NCBI GenBank assembly: GCA_964580305.1
Contig: CAZOKL010000053.1
Location: 1-15,097 of the forward strand
Reading direction: 5' to 3'
DNA: 15,097 nt
From: Phocaeicola_A sp964580305
GTDB lineage: Bacteria > Bacteroidota > Bacteroidia > Bacteroidales > Bacteroidaceae
Part shown: piece after piece, positions 6,498-13,457 of the stretch
Layout of the letters: the number at the start of each line of letters is the position of its first letter
How positions within the stretch are numbered: the first letter of the stretch is position 1
Notes under the pieces: generated by a model
Database searches by the model: none
What the model saw: only the letters and a program-made list of their open reading frames with translations
Told to the model about the DNA's origin: nothing
Made by a program: the position numbers and the translations under genes

Positions 6498-6545
6498 GAC
6501 GCGGATGAGGCAGACTCCCGGTGAGAGGTCTGCGTCATCCGCGTC
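6498..6545. terminator. Large hairpin between convergent genes
   Basis: GACGCGGATGA (6498-6508) pairs with TCATCCGCGTC (6535-6545), and inside it GCAGAC (6510-6515) pairs with GTCTGC (6528-6533), with one G/G mismatch and a 12-base loop. That is 17 paired bases. It lies 55 bases after the HU-HIG stop and 35 bases after the end of the convergent PepSY-like gene. On the minus strand it is followed by T-rich ATTTGCATTTG; on the plus strand no T-tract follows. A terminator mainly for the minus strand is the simplest reading. Confidence 0.6.
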
Positions 6546-6579
6546 GCTGCGTCAAGAGGGTCAAGGCGTGTGGCGAGGC

Positions 6580-7077
6580 TCAGAAAAGCACTTGCAGGGC
6601 ACTGAGGTCGCCGGTCACCTCATGCAGGAGAGTCCCGCTCAAATCAAAATACAAGTCAACGTCACGTTGCCCCTGTTGTTCGACCTCGATTCTGTAAACA
6701 TCCGCATAACCCGACCTCTGAATCATGTCAATGTCATCAACTGTCCATGCCGAATAGGCCGAAGCATAAAACGCGTCGAGCACCTCCTGCGGCAGGATGC
6801 TGAGGTTTTCGCCGCAGTCAATCTCGGTCATGAGCCACTGTCCGTCCCTCGTGTACCACGCCTCGTGCTTCTTGTTGTCCAACCAAAACTCGGCCACGAC
6901 GTAGCCGTTTCTCTCCCAATCCCACTCCACGCGGGTGGCTCCTGCGTATTGTTGGCTGAACGCCTCACGCACATTCTGCGGCACAGTGAACTTGTCGTCA
7001 TCGTCATGGCACGCAGTGAATGCCAACACACCAGCCACAAACATCATGGCAATCTTCATCCATCTGATTGTTTTCAT
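6580..7077 (-). CDS. PepSY-like (DUF2874) domain surface lipoprotein
   Basis: A 165-residue lipoprotein. Its signal peptide ends in the lipobox LAFTAC with lipidated Cys23. The next residues, HDDDDK, are an acidic patch right after the cysteine, like the lipoprotein export signal that sends Bacteroidetes lipoproteins to the cell surface. The mature part shows two PepSY-like repeats: VPQNVREAFSQQYAGATRVEW followed by a Trp-rich sheet (YVVAEFWLDNKKHEAWYTRDG), then LPQEVLDAFYASAYSAWTVDD followed by VYRIEVEQQGQRDVDLYFD. This fits the PepSY_like family, which is common in Bacteroidetes and of unknown function. An in-frame GTG lies two codons upstream (7083), but the ATG at 7077 gives the better signal peptide. 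It appears monocistronic. Confidence 0.85.
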   Translation of the reverse strand: MKTIRWMKIAMMFVAGVLAFTACHDDDDKFTVPQNVREAFSQQYAGATRVEWDWERNGYVVAEFWLDNKKHEAWYTRDGQWLMTEIDCGENLSILPQEVLDAFYASAYSAWTVDDIDMIQRSGYADVYRIEVEQQGQRDVDLYFDLSGTLLHEVTGDLSALQVLF

Positions 7078-7126
7078 AGTCACAAAGTTTTTAGGTTTAT
7101 ACGCTTATTATTCAAGATTTCCACCT

Positions 7127-7134
7127 CAAAACTA
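7127..7134 (-). promoter_or_regulatory. Possible -7 element for the PepSY-like gene
   Basis: The minus strand reads TAGTTTTG, matching TAnnTTTG, 49 bases upstream of the ATG at 7077. No -33 TTG is seen at the right spacing, so support is limited. Confidence 0.35.
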
Positions 7135-7169
7135 TGACCGAATTCTGAAAAGATTATGAAAAAGCAGAT

Positions 7170-7199
7170 AAAAAATGCACTCCGGGGCAGACTCCCCGG
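7170..7199 (-). terminator. Rho-independent terminator of the metA operon
   Basis: CCGGGG (7182-7187) and CCCCGG (7194-7199) form a 6-bp GC-only stem with a 6-base loop. On the minus strand it is followed by AGTGCA and six T residues (7175-7170). It sits just after the stop of the zinc-ribbon gene and marks the end of the three-gene operon. Confidence 0.75.
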
Positions 7200-7207
7200 C
7201 AGGGCCT

Positions 7208-8170
7208 TCACTCGTTGTTGCACCCGCAGCGTGGGCACACTCCCTTGTGCGAGAGACGTGCTCCGCAGTGCCCGCACACGCAGGCCGTGAGGCAGATGCG
7301 CACCAGATGGCGCACGGCCGCAATGAGGAAGGCGGCCACAAGCGCGTAGCCCACATAGTAATAGACGCTCCACGTCACGAACATGTAGAGGAACGTGCAG
7401 AGCGTTCCCAGCCCCAGAAGGTAGAAGAACGACGTGGCGAAGCCGGCCTGATGAAACAGGTCGTCCACCAAAGCCAGCGACAAAAGCACCATCGCCCACA
7501 CGAGGATGACAAACAGCCCCAGCAGCGGAGGCAGTGCAAAGGGGTCGAGCGAGGGGTTGAAATAATAGTGCGCCCACAGCTCGGGCGCAAAACGCCGGAT
7601 GCCGGCATATAGCGTGGCGGCAAGCACAACGCAGCAACAAAGCAGGGCCGGATAGATGCTGTCAACGTGCTGCGTGCGCAGCAAACGGCGTGCATCGTGG
7701 CGTGCCCGGCGATAAAGACAGCACAGAATGAAGGTGCCGATGAGGACAAGAAAGAGGCGCGTTCGCAGACTGCTAAACAGGTGAATGAAGCGTGAAATGG
7801 GGTCGAGCGGAACGACATTGTCAAGCAGACGGCCCTCCAGAATCCAGCCCATTGTGTCCTGGTCGCGTGCCACTTTAATCCACACGGCACTCGTCGTGTC
7901 AGTGGTCATGACGGCATAGTCGGCCACCACGAGCACGTCGTCGCGGCACACCCAGAGCGAGTCTGCGCTGAGCATCTGCCGCAAGGGGAGTGAGTCGGCC
8001 AGGACTTTGAAGTTATAATTCACTCCATAGTGATGACTGGCACGGAACTCAAGTGAGTCGCGTTGCTCGCGGGTGAGCTCCCAACTGGAGTAATCCGGCT
8101 CGGCATAGCGGCACGAAGCCAGCACCATCGCGGCCAGAAGCAGGCATATCCAGAGTCTATTCATGCGCAT
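7208..8170 (-). CDS. Lipobox-bearing membrane protein with SH3-like ectodomain and C-terminal zinc ribbon
   Basis: A 320-residue protein of unrecognised specific function. It starts with a lipoprotein signal (lipobox LASC, Cys20). Residues 45-115 look like a small SH3-like domain (VVADYAVMTTDTTSAVWIKV, then DTMGWILEGRLL). About five membrane helices follow (136-153, 172-190, 212-235, 245-266, 268-290). A strongly basic loop (RRARHDARRLLR) after the first helix and the usual positive-inside rule put the ectodomain in the periplasm and the C-terminus in the cytoplasm. That C-terminus is a zinc ribbon with CGHC (299-302) and CPRC (312-315), plus extra Cys at 293, 297 and 317. An alternative ATG at 8164 would also serve. 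The gene overlaps the end of the U32 gene by 14 bases (or 8), suggesting coupled translation in the metA operon. Confidence 0.8.
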   Translation of the reverse strand: MRMNRLWICLLLAAMVLASCRYAEPDYSSWELTREQRDSLEFRASHHYGVNYNFKVLADSLPLRQMLSADSLWVCRDDVLVVADYAVMTTDTTSAVWIKVARDQDTMGWILEGRLLDNVVPLDPISRFIHLFSSLRTRLFLVLIGTFILCCLYRRARHDARRLLRTQHVDSIYPALLCCCVVLAATLYAGIRRFAPELWAHYYFNPSLDPFALPPLLGLFVILVWAMVLLSLALVDDLFHQAGFATSFFYLLGLGTLCTFLYMFVTWSVYYYVGYALVAAFLIAAVRHLVRICLTACVCGHCGARLSHKGVCPRCGCNNE

Positions 8171-9986
8171 ACGACACTTTCATCTGGCACTGCCGGCAGT
8201 CAAAGTCAAGCCGGAAACGCTTTCCGTCGGAAGCGACGAGATAGTATGGTTCCACATAGGGCGAGCGGCCTTTCTGGTGACGAGGGCACCACCCCATGGC
8301 GTAGCGCAGGCAGTGACGGCAGAACATCAGCACGGCGTTGTCAGCCGGGCGGCGCTCGAAAGCCGGCTCGATGTGCTCCACTCCGTGCGCCCTGTAGAAC
8401 TGCTCGGCGCGCCTGTTCATCACATTTCCCAGATAGGTCAGCTCCCTTTGCGGGCAGGCAACGGGATGCTGATTCACGCGGGCGACCTCGCGACGGTGGC
8501 CGATGCGGCGTGTCAGCAGCAGCAGGTCGACGACGCGACGTCGCCAGTCGGCCAGCGTCGAGGAGGGGATAAACCAGTCGGTCGTCACGCACAGACGGAT
8601 GTCTCCCAGCTGGAAAGGCGTGTTGCCCAGCTTGCCGAGTTGCGTCCGCCACTGTGCCTGTTGCGGGGTTCGTGCGGGCACTTTCTCCGCCTCGAAGGCC
8701 ATCACGGCGCGGTGACCGTCTGCATCTGTCAGCCCCAAGGTGAAGCCGAAGGCGCACTCTCCCAGCTCCGCATCCACCCTGATGCGGCGTTCGGCACTCT
8801 TGCGTGAGAGCACATTGGCAAACTCCTGGTCGAAGTTTCGATGGAGCACCGTGCGCACCGAGATGCGCGGCATCTCTTGCGGATAGAGCCGGTTGCCGGC
8901 CACGCGATTGATGCGGAAGCCGCGCAGATGGCCCTGTTCGTCAAGGTAGCAAACACCGTCTCCGTTGTGAAACGGCTTCACGCCCGCCACGGTGAGGCAG
9001 TCGGTCCGCACGTCTTTCACCGTGCCCATCTCCTCCCCCAGCGACTTCGGGGTGTTGAACGAGGCAATGTCACGCTCGCGCCCAAAGAGAAAATAGTGCG
9101 TGAAACCGCGGCTGAAACTCTTGTCCAATTGTGGTTGAAATGTCAGCCGAACATCGCCCGAGGAGGCCTTCACATAGTCCTTTCTGCGCTTGAAAATGTC
9201 GTCCAACCTGCGCCGGTAGGCAGCCGTTACATTCTTCACGTAGGCAACATCCTTCAGTCTTCCCTCAATCTTGAGCGACGAGACGCCGGCATCGAGCAGC
9301 TGCTCCAGCACGTCATTCTGATTAAGATCTTTCAGTGAAAGCAAGTGCTTGTTGCGCACAATCTTCCGCCCTTTGGCATCCTCCATGTCGAACGAGAGGC
9401 GGCAAAACTGCGCACATTCACCCCGGTTGGCGCTGCGTCCGAAGCAGGCTTGCGACACATAGCACTGCCCGCTGTAGCTGACACATAGTGCCCCGTGAAC
9501 GAACACTTCGAGCGATACGTCAGGACAAGCCTCATGCACCTGACGTATGTCCTGCAACGAAAGTTCGCGCGCCAGCACCACCTGACGGAAACCGATGTCG
9601 GCCAGAAAGCGCACCTTCTCAGGCGTACGGTTGTCCATTTGCGTGCTGGCGTGCAGAGGGATGGGAGGCAAATCAAGCTCCAGCAACCCCATGTCCTGCA
9701 CGATGAGTGCATCCACTCCTGCACGATAAAGCTTCCAAATCATGGCCTGCGTATCAGCCAATTCGTCATCACGCAGGATGGTGTTCACCGTCACATAGAC
9801 GCGCACGCCATAGAGGTGGGCATAGTCGACCAGCTGTGCAATGTCAGCCAGCGAATTGCCTGCTGCAGCCCGTGCACCGAAGCGAGACGCACCGATGTAA
9901 ACGGCATCAGCTCCATGATCAACGGCCGCAAGACCGCATTCCAAGTTCCTTGCCGGTGCCAAAAGTTCTATCTTACGGAGGCTCAT
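8157..9986 (-). CDS. U32 family protein, RlhA-like (putative 23S rRNA hydroxylation factor)
   Basis: A 609-residue cytoplasmic protein of the peptidase U32 family. The N-terminal barrel begins KIELLAPARNLECGLAAVDHGADAVYIG and contains the family signature around EVFVHGALCVSYSGQC and RSANRGECAQFCR. Cys168, Cys175, Cys191 and Cys195 are the likely iron-sulfur ligands, with Cys181 nearby. The C-terminal half matches the DUF3656 collagenase-like extension and ends with another Cys cluster (CRHCLRY, CPRH, CRQCQ). The size and extension resemble E. coli RlhA (YdcP, about 650 residues), required for 5-hydroxycytidine at 23S rRNA position 2501; other U32 members act in tRNA hydroxylation or ubiquinone synthesis. 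The start is the ATG at 9986, which shares one base with the metA stop (TGATG); the TTG one codon upstream is less likely. It overlaps the downstream zinc-ribbon gene. Confidence 0.9.
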   Translation of the reverse strand: MSLRKIELLAPARNLECGLAAVDHGADAVYIGASRFGARAAAGNSLADIAQLVDYAHLYGVRVYVTVNTILRDDELADTQAMIWKLYRAGVDALIVQDMGLLELDLPPIPLHASTQMDNRTPEKVRFLADIGFRQVVLARELSLQDIRQVHEACPDVSLEVFVHGALCVSYSGQCYVSQACFGRSANRGECAQFCRLSFDMEDAKGRKIVRNKHLLSLKDLNQNDVLEQLLDAGVSSLKIEGRLKDVAYVKNVTAAYRRRLDDIFKRRKDYVKASSGDVRLTFQPQLDKSFSRGFTHYFLFGRERDIASFNTPKSLGEEMGTVKDVRTDCLTVAGVKPFHNGDGVCYLDEQGHLRGFRINRVAGNRLYPQEMPRISVRTVLHRNFDQEFANVLSRKSAERRIRVDAELGECAFGFTLGLTDADGHRAVMAFEAEKVPARTPQQAQWRTQLGKLGNTPFQLGDIRLCVTTDWFIPSSTLADWRRRVVDLLLLTRRIGHRREVARVNQHPVACPQRELTYLGNVMNRRAEQFYRAHGVEHIEPAFERRPADNAVLMFCRHCLRYAMGWCPRHQKGRSPYVEPYYLVASDGKRFRLDFDCRQCQMKVSYAHE

Positions 9987-10903
9987 CAACGTATCTCGTT
10001 TATGTCGTAAGGCGTCTCTTGATATACATAGTAATTCAACCAGTTTGAAAAAAGCAGATTGGCATGTGCCCGCCAGCGCACCAAAGGCGGCAGTGAGGGA
10101 TTATCGTCGCGGTAATAGTTGCGCGGCATCTCGATGGAAAGGCCTTTGGCAAGGTCGCGCTTGTATTCCCCGTCAAGCGTATAGGGAGAGTACTCCGAAT
10201 GGCCGGTGATGAAGAATTCACGTCCACTGCGTGCCATCACCATGTAGACTCCAGACTCGTCCGACTCGGAGATGATGTCCAACTCCGGACAGCGCTCTAT
10301 GTCAGTACGGCGCACTTCCGTGTGACGGCTGTGGGGCACATAAAACACATCGTCGAAGCCACGGAAGATGGGTAGCAAGGGACGGTTGACACAGTGTTCG
10401 AAGACGCCAAACATCTTCTTGGGAAGGTCGTGCTTCGGGATGCCATAGAAATGGTAAAGCCCAGCTTGCGCAGCCCAGCATATATATAAGGTGGAAGTGA
10501 CGTGCGTGCGTGCCCAATCGAAGATGGCCGACACCTCGGGCCAGTAACCCACTTCCTCGAAAGGCATCTGCTCCACCGGTGCACCGGTGACAATCATGCC
10601 GTCGAAACGTTCGTCACGCATCAGTTCAAAGTCTTTGTAGAAGGCTTTCATGTGTTCGACAGGTGTGTTCTTCGGAGTGTGGCTGCGCAGCTTCATGAAC
10701 GAGATTTCAATCTGAAGTGGCGTGTTCGACAGTAGACGGATGAGGTCAGTTTCCGTCGTAATCTTCAAAGGCATAAGATTGAGAATGACAATGCGCAGAG
10801 GGCGGATGTCCTGCCGCATAGCCCGCGAGTGATCAATCACAAAGATATTTTCCTGCTTCAAGAGTTCGATGGCAGGTAGTTTATCGGGTAAATTTAAAGG
10901 CAT
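9986..10903 (-). CDS. metA: Homoserine O-acyltransferase (MetA), predicted acetyl-CoA type
   Basis: A 305-residue cytoplasmic enzyme that acylates homoserine in methionine biosynthesis. The start MPLNLPDKLPAIELL and the length are typical of MetA. The nucleophile is Cys142 in YICWAAQAGLYHFYG, with His235 and Glu237 in FITGHSEYS completing the catalytic set. Residue 111, in TGAPVEQMPFEEV, is Glu; in characterised enzymes Glu at 111 gives acetyl-CoA specificity and Gly gives succinyl-CoA. The product is therefore predicted to be O-acetylhomoserine, despite the usual annotation as succinyltransferase. The frame is open upstream to 11110, but the ATG at 10903 is chosen because the conserved protein starts there and a promoter-like TATCTTTG lies just before it. 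It is the first gene of an operon with the U32 and zinc-ribbon genes. Confidence 0.96.
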   Translation of the reverse strand: MPLNLPDKLPAIELLKQENIFVIDHSRAMRQDIRPLRIVILNLMPLKITTETDLIRLLSNTPLQIEISFMKLRSHTPKNTPVEHMKAFYKDFELMRDERFDGMIVTGAPVEQMPFEEVGYWPEVSAIFDWARTHVTSTLYICWAAQAGLYHFYGIPKHDLPKKMFGVFEHCVNRPLLPIFRGFDDVFYVPHSRHTEVRRTDIERCPELDIISESDESGVYMVMARSGREFFITGHSEYSPYTLDGEYKRDLAKGLSIEMPRNYYRDDNPSLPPLVRWRAHANLLFSNWLNYYVYQETPYDINEIR

Positions 10904-10927
10904 AGTCCGTTTCTTAATTAAGTGATG

Positions 10928-10935
10928 CAAAGATA
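10928..10935 (-). promoter_or_regulatory. Putative -7 element for metA
   Basis: The minus strand reads TATCTTTG, a full match to TAnnTTTG, 25 bases upstream of the metA ATG. The leader would be only about 15-20 bases, so there is no room for a SAM riboswitch. The -33 element is not clear. Confidence 0.5.
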
Positions 10936-11098
10936 AAAACTTTTCCGTTATGAAATGACAGGCTACTGATGGAAAGACAATGACATAGTCATGCCATAAT
11001 GATACGCGTGTACGAGATAAATGATAATAGCAGCTGAAGAAACGAAGATGCGAAACGGGAAAAGGAAAAGTTGCGGAAGATGAAGAAGAAACACGAAG

Positions 11099-11150
11099 AC
11101 ACGAAGGCACAGAATAAAATCAAGCGTTATAAACTTCTGTGCCTTCGTGT
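11099..11150. terminator. 16-bp inverted repeat, probable terminator downstream of the DUF5703 gene
   Basis: ACACGAAGGCACAGAA (11099-11114) pairs perfectly with TTCTGTGCCTTCGTGT (11135-11150) across a 20-base loop. It begins 14 bases beyond the DUF5703 stop. Read on the minus strand it is followed by a T-rich stretch (CTTCGTGTTTCTTCTTC). An extra partial copy ACACGAAG at 11091-11098 adjoins the left arm, so the element is also a small direct repeat. It could instead be a dispersed repeat that now serves as a terminator. Confidence 0.6.
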
Positions 11151-11164
11151 TTAAAATAACCCTG

Positions 11165-13435
11165 TCAAGGGAGGACTACATCGGCCCGTCGTTTCTCAGG
11201 GGTAACAATGAGTGACTTCACCTCACCCCCTTCATAGCGCACCTCGACGGTGGTGTTGCCCGGGGCATGAAGGCGAAAATGCACATCCCACGTCTTAGGC
11301 CACGCGGGAAGGATATAGATGCGACCGTCCTCGCCCGTCTGGAGGAGCATCTCCTGCAAGCCTATCATGCCGCAACCACCCCAATTGTGGTCGGGCGTCC
11401 AGTCGTAGCCTGGACCCCAAAAGGCGGGAAAGCGATGTGGACCATCAGCAAGTTTCTCACCGGTGAGACGGGCGGCTTCGTCCGTAAGTCCAAGACAGGC
11501 AGCCCAAATGTTGTCCTGTTTCCAACCCGTTGAGGCACGGAAACGCAGTGCATCGGGGTCATGGAGATAGGTATTTCGAGCCACTTCTAAGTTCCGCTTG
11601 TCAGGGGAGGCAATAGTGTACATCCGCCAAGGGAATACAGGATAGAGCTGCGGCGTCTCGATGTTGTTGATACGTTCCCATGTCCGTGCAGGAGCTATCA
11701 TTTCATACCCGTCCACCACGCGAAAAGGTACTGCGGGAATGCGGTCGAGCAACTCACGCCAGGCGGTAACTGCCGTATCACCAAGGGCTTCCTTCACATC
11801 GATAAGCGTTTGGGTTACAGTGCGGAGAGCAGCAACAGTGGAGGCAGCATTATTGGTCATCTTATACGTTTCACAGCCCGAACCGGGAAATAGAATGAGT
11901 TTACCCTCACCGTCAAGGCTGTTTCGCCCACGCTGGGAAGCGAGATACTGATAGTGCTCATCGAAAAAAGTAAGAGCACTCTCCACAAGTGGAAGGTAGC
12001 GACGAATATCAGCACCGTCATAGCGATAAGTTTCAAGGGCCATCTGGCAAAACTCCATCACTGTATCCCATTCATACTCCAACCAGGCATTATATTCCAG
12101 GCCAGGGTCGAAGTTCGCAGGACGTTTCGTTCCATATTCGGCAGGATTAGGCAGACCGTAATTCTCTATCTGCTCGCAGAAACAGCCACCAGCGTGTCCC
12201 CAATAAATGAGGCTGCGCAATTCGGCATTGGGAAGCATACGCAGATACGTATCGAGTTGAGCCTTCATGAGGTCAAAGTCACCGCTTTTGAGCATGCCCC
12301 AATAAACGAGGCGTTGGTTTTGCGCCGTCATCGTCCCCCCACCCCACTTGCGATAGTCGGGCGTGAAAGCCTGCGTTGAGTCCACTTCAACGGGATCGAA
12401 AGTGAACAGTCCGCCATTGAACTTCGTGGGATACTCACCGCGGGCGTTACAGCCCAACATGTAACGGAAGAGTGTATAGTTACAAGTTATTTCCGACGGC
12501 TTGCCCTCAGTGGTCGATTCAATGAAGCTCCGCTTCCAGAATGCATTCCACCATGCACGTGAGTCCCGTCGGTCGCGTTCAGTATGTATGGAGGTCACGA
12601 TGTGGTTCAGTCCTTCACGCCATACATCGATGTCGGATGTCTGCTGCATGTGCAATGCGATGAGCACCTCATGCTTACGGGCCGGCTTCACAGTGCGGAA
12701 ACGCCAAGCACGAAAATCCGTCCCGGCATAGTCACCCTGTAAGGTACCATTGAAGACAATGTTTTCACTCCACAGTCGTCCGCCAGAAATGAGGTTTCCG
12801 ATAGGGTTGGTCATACGACTCTTCACACGGCTCATACCTTGCTGCTCTACCGCATAGTCAAACACCGTCCGCGCAGGATTGCAATGGAAAAAAGTGACTT
12901 CATTGTCCTCCGCCAGCACCGAATCACGTGCAGTGACGGTTCTCTTGGGCACAGCCCACTTGTAGGAACACTGCTGCCCCTCACCGCTACGGATAGGACG
13001 ATCCACGTAGCGCCAGTTCTCATAGTCCAATGTATAGGTAAAGGGCTTCGTACCAGAGAGTTCCAAATGAACCACAGGACGAGTAACGTCGGCCCATAGC
13101 TGTACCGTAATACCTCGCATACATACTTCCACATAGCCGTCAGTAAGACAGAGTGTTTGACGGAAGTCCGTGTCTACGAGCGAAGGGTCATCAAGCTTCA
13201 CGCGGATGCGCCCCTGTTTTAGCAAAGTGTTGTGTTCATCGAAAGTACCGCTTCGACTGATGTAAAACAGCAGGTCTCCATCTTCCACCCACACGTTCAT
13301 ACCAATGTCACCACCACCACAGGGCATCGATTCGGAGGAATTGCGACTAGGGGATGTCCAAACATAATCGGCCGGTTGTGCCCATACGCACAACACGGCC
13401 GATAAGAATAAAAATAAAATTGAGATACGTCTCAT
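11165..13435 (-). CDS. Secreted DUF5703-type carbohydrate-active protein
   Basis: A 756-residue exported protein, with a signal peptide over residues 1-19 (MRRISILFLFLSAVLCVWA, then Q). The mature start, YVWTSPSRNSSESMPCGGGDIGMNVWVEDGDLLFYISRSGTFDE, matches the N-terminal beta-sandwich domain DUF5703. It is followed from about residue 310 by a long alpha-helical region resembling an (alpha/alpha)6 barrel (WWNAFWKRSFI, GGCFCEQIENYGLPN, WLEYEWDTVMEFC, FPGSGCETYKMTNNA, WTPDHNWGGCGMIGLQEMLLQ), and then a short C-terminal beta domain (NTTVEVRYEGGEVKSLIV). This order resembles GH65/GH95-type glycoside hydrolases, so glycosidase activity is a reasonable inference, with acidic residues in the helical region as candidates; none can be assigned with confidence. 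It lies 22 bases after the esterase gene and probably shares its transcript. Confidence 0.85.
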   Translation of the reverse strand: MRRISILFLFLSAVLCVWAQPADYVWTSPSRNSSESMPCGGGDIGMNVWVEDGDLLFYISRSGTFDEHNTLLKQGRIRVKLDDPSLVDTDFRQTLCLTDGYVEVCMRGITVQLWADVTRPVVHLELSGTKPFTYTLDYENWRYVDRPIRSGEGQQCSYKWAVPKRTVTARDSVLAEDNEVTFFHCNPARTVFDYAVEQQGMSRVKSRMTNPIGNLISGGRLWSENIVFNGTLQGDYAGTDFRAWRFRTVKPARKHEVLIALHMQQTSDIDVWREGLNHIVTSIHTERDRRDSRAWWNAFWKRSFIESTTEGKPSEITCNYTLFRYMLGCNARGEYPTKFNGGLFTFDPVEVDSTQAFTPDYRKWGGGTMTAQNQRLVYWGMLKSGDFDLMKAQLDTYLRMLPNAELRSLIYWGHAGGCFCEQIENYGLPNPAEYGTKRPANFDPGLEYNAWLEYEWDTVMEFCQMALETYRYDGADIRRYLPLVESALTFFDEHYQYLASQRGRNSLDGEGKLILFPGSGCETYKMTNNAASTVAALRTVTQTLIDVKEALGDTAVTAWRELLDRIPAVPFRVVDGYEMIAPARTWERINNIETPQLYPVFPWRMYTIASPDKRNLEVARNTYLHDPDALRFRASTGWKQDNIWAACLGLTDEAARLTGEKLADGPHRFPAFWGPGYDWTPDHNWGGCGMIGLQEMLLQTGEDGRIYILPAWPKTWDVHFRLHAPGNTTVEVRYEGGEVKSLIVTPEKRRADVVLP

Positions 13436-13457
13436 ATACTTGTATTTACTCGCTGTA

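Noticed and set aside
10904..10940. SAM riboswitch upstream of metA
   Set aside because: The predicted leader is only about 15-20 bases, too short for any known SAM-binding RNA.
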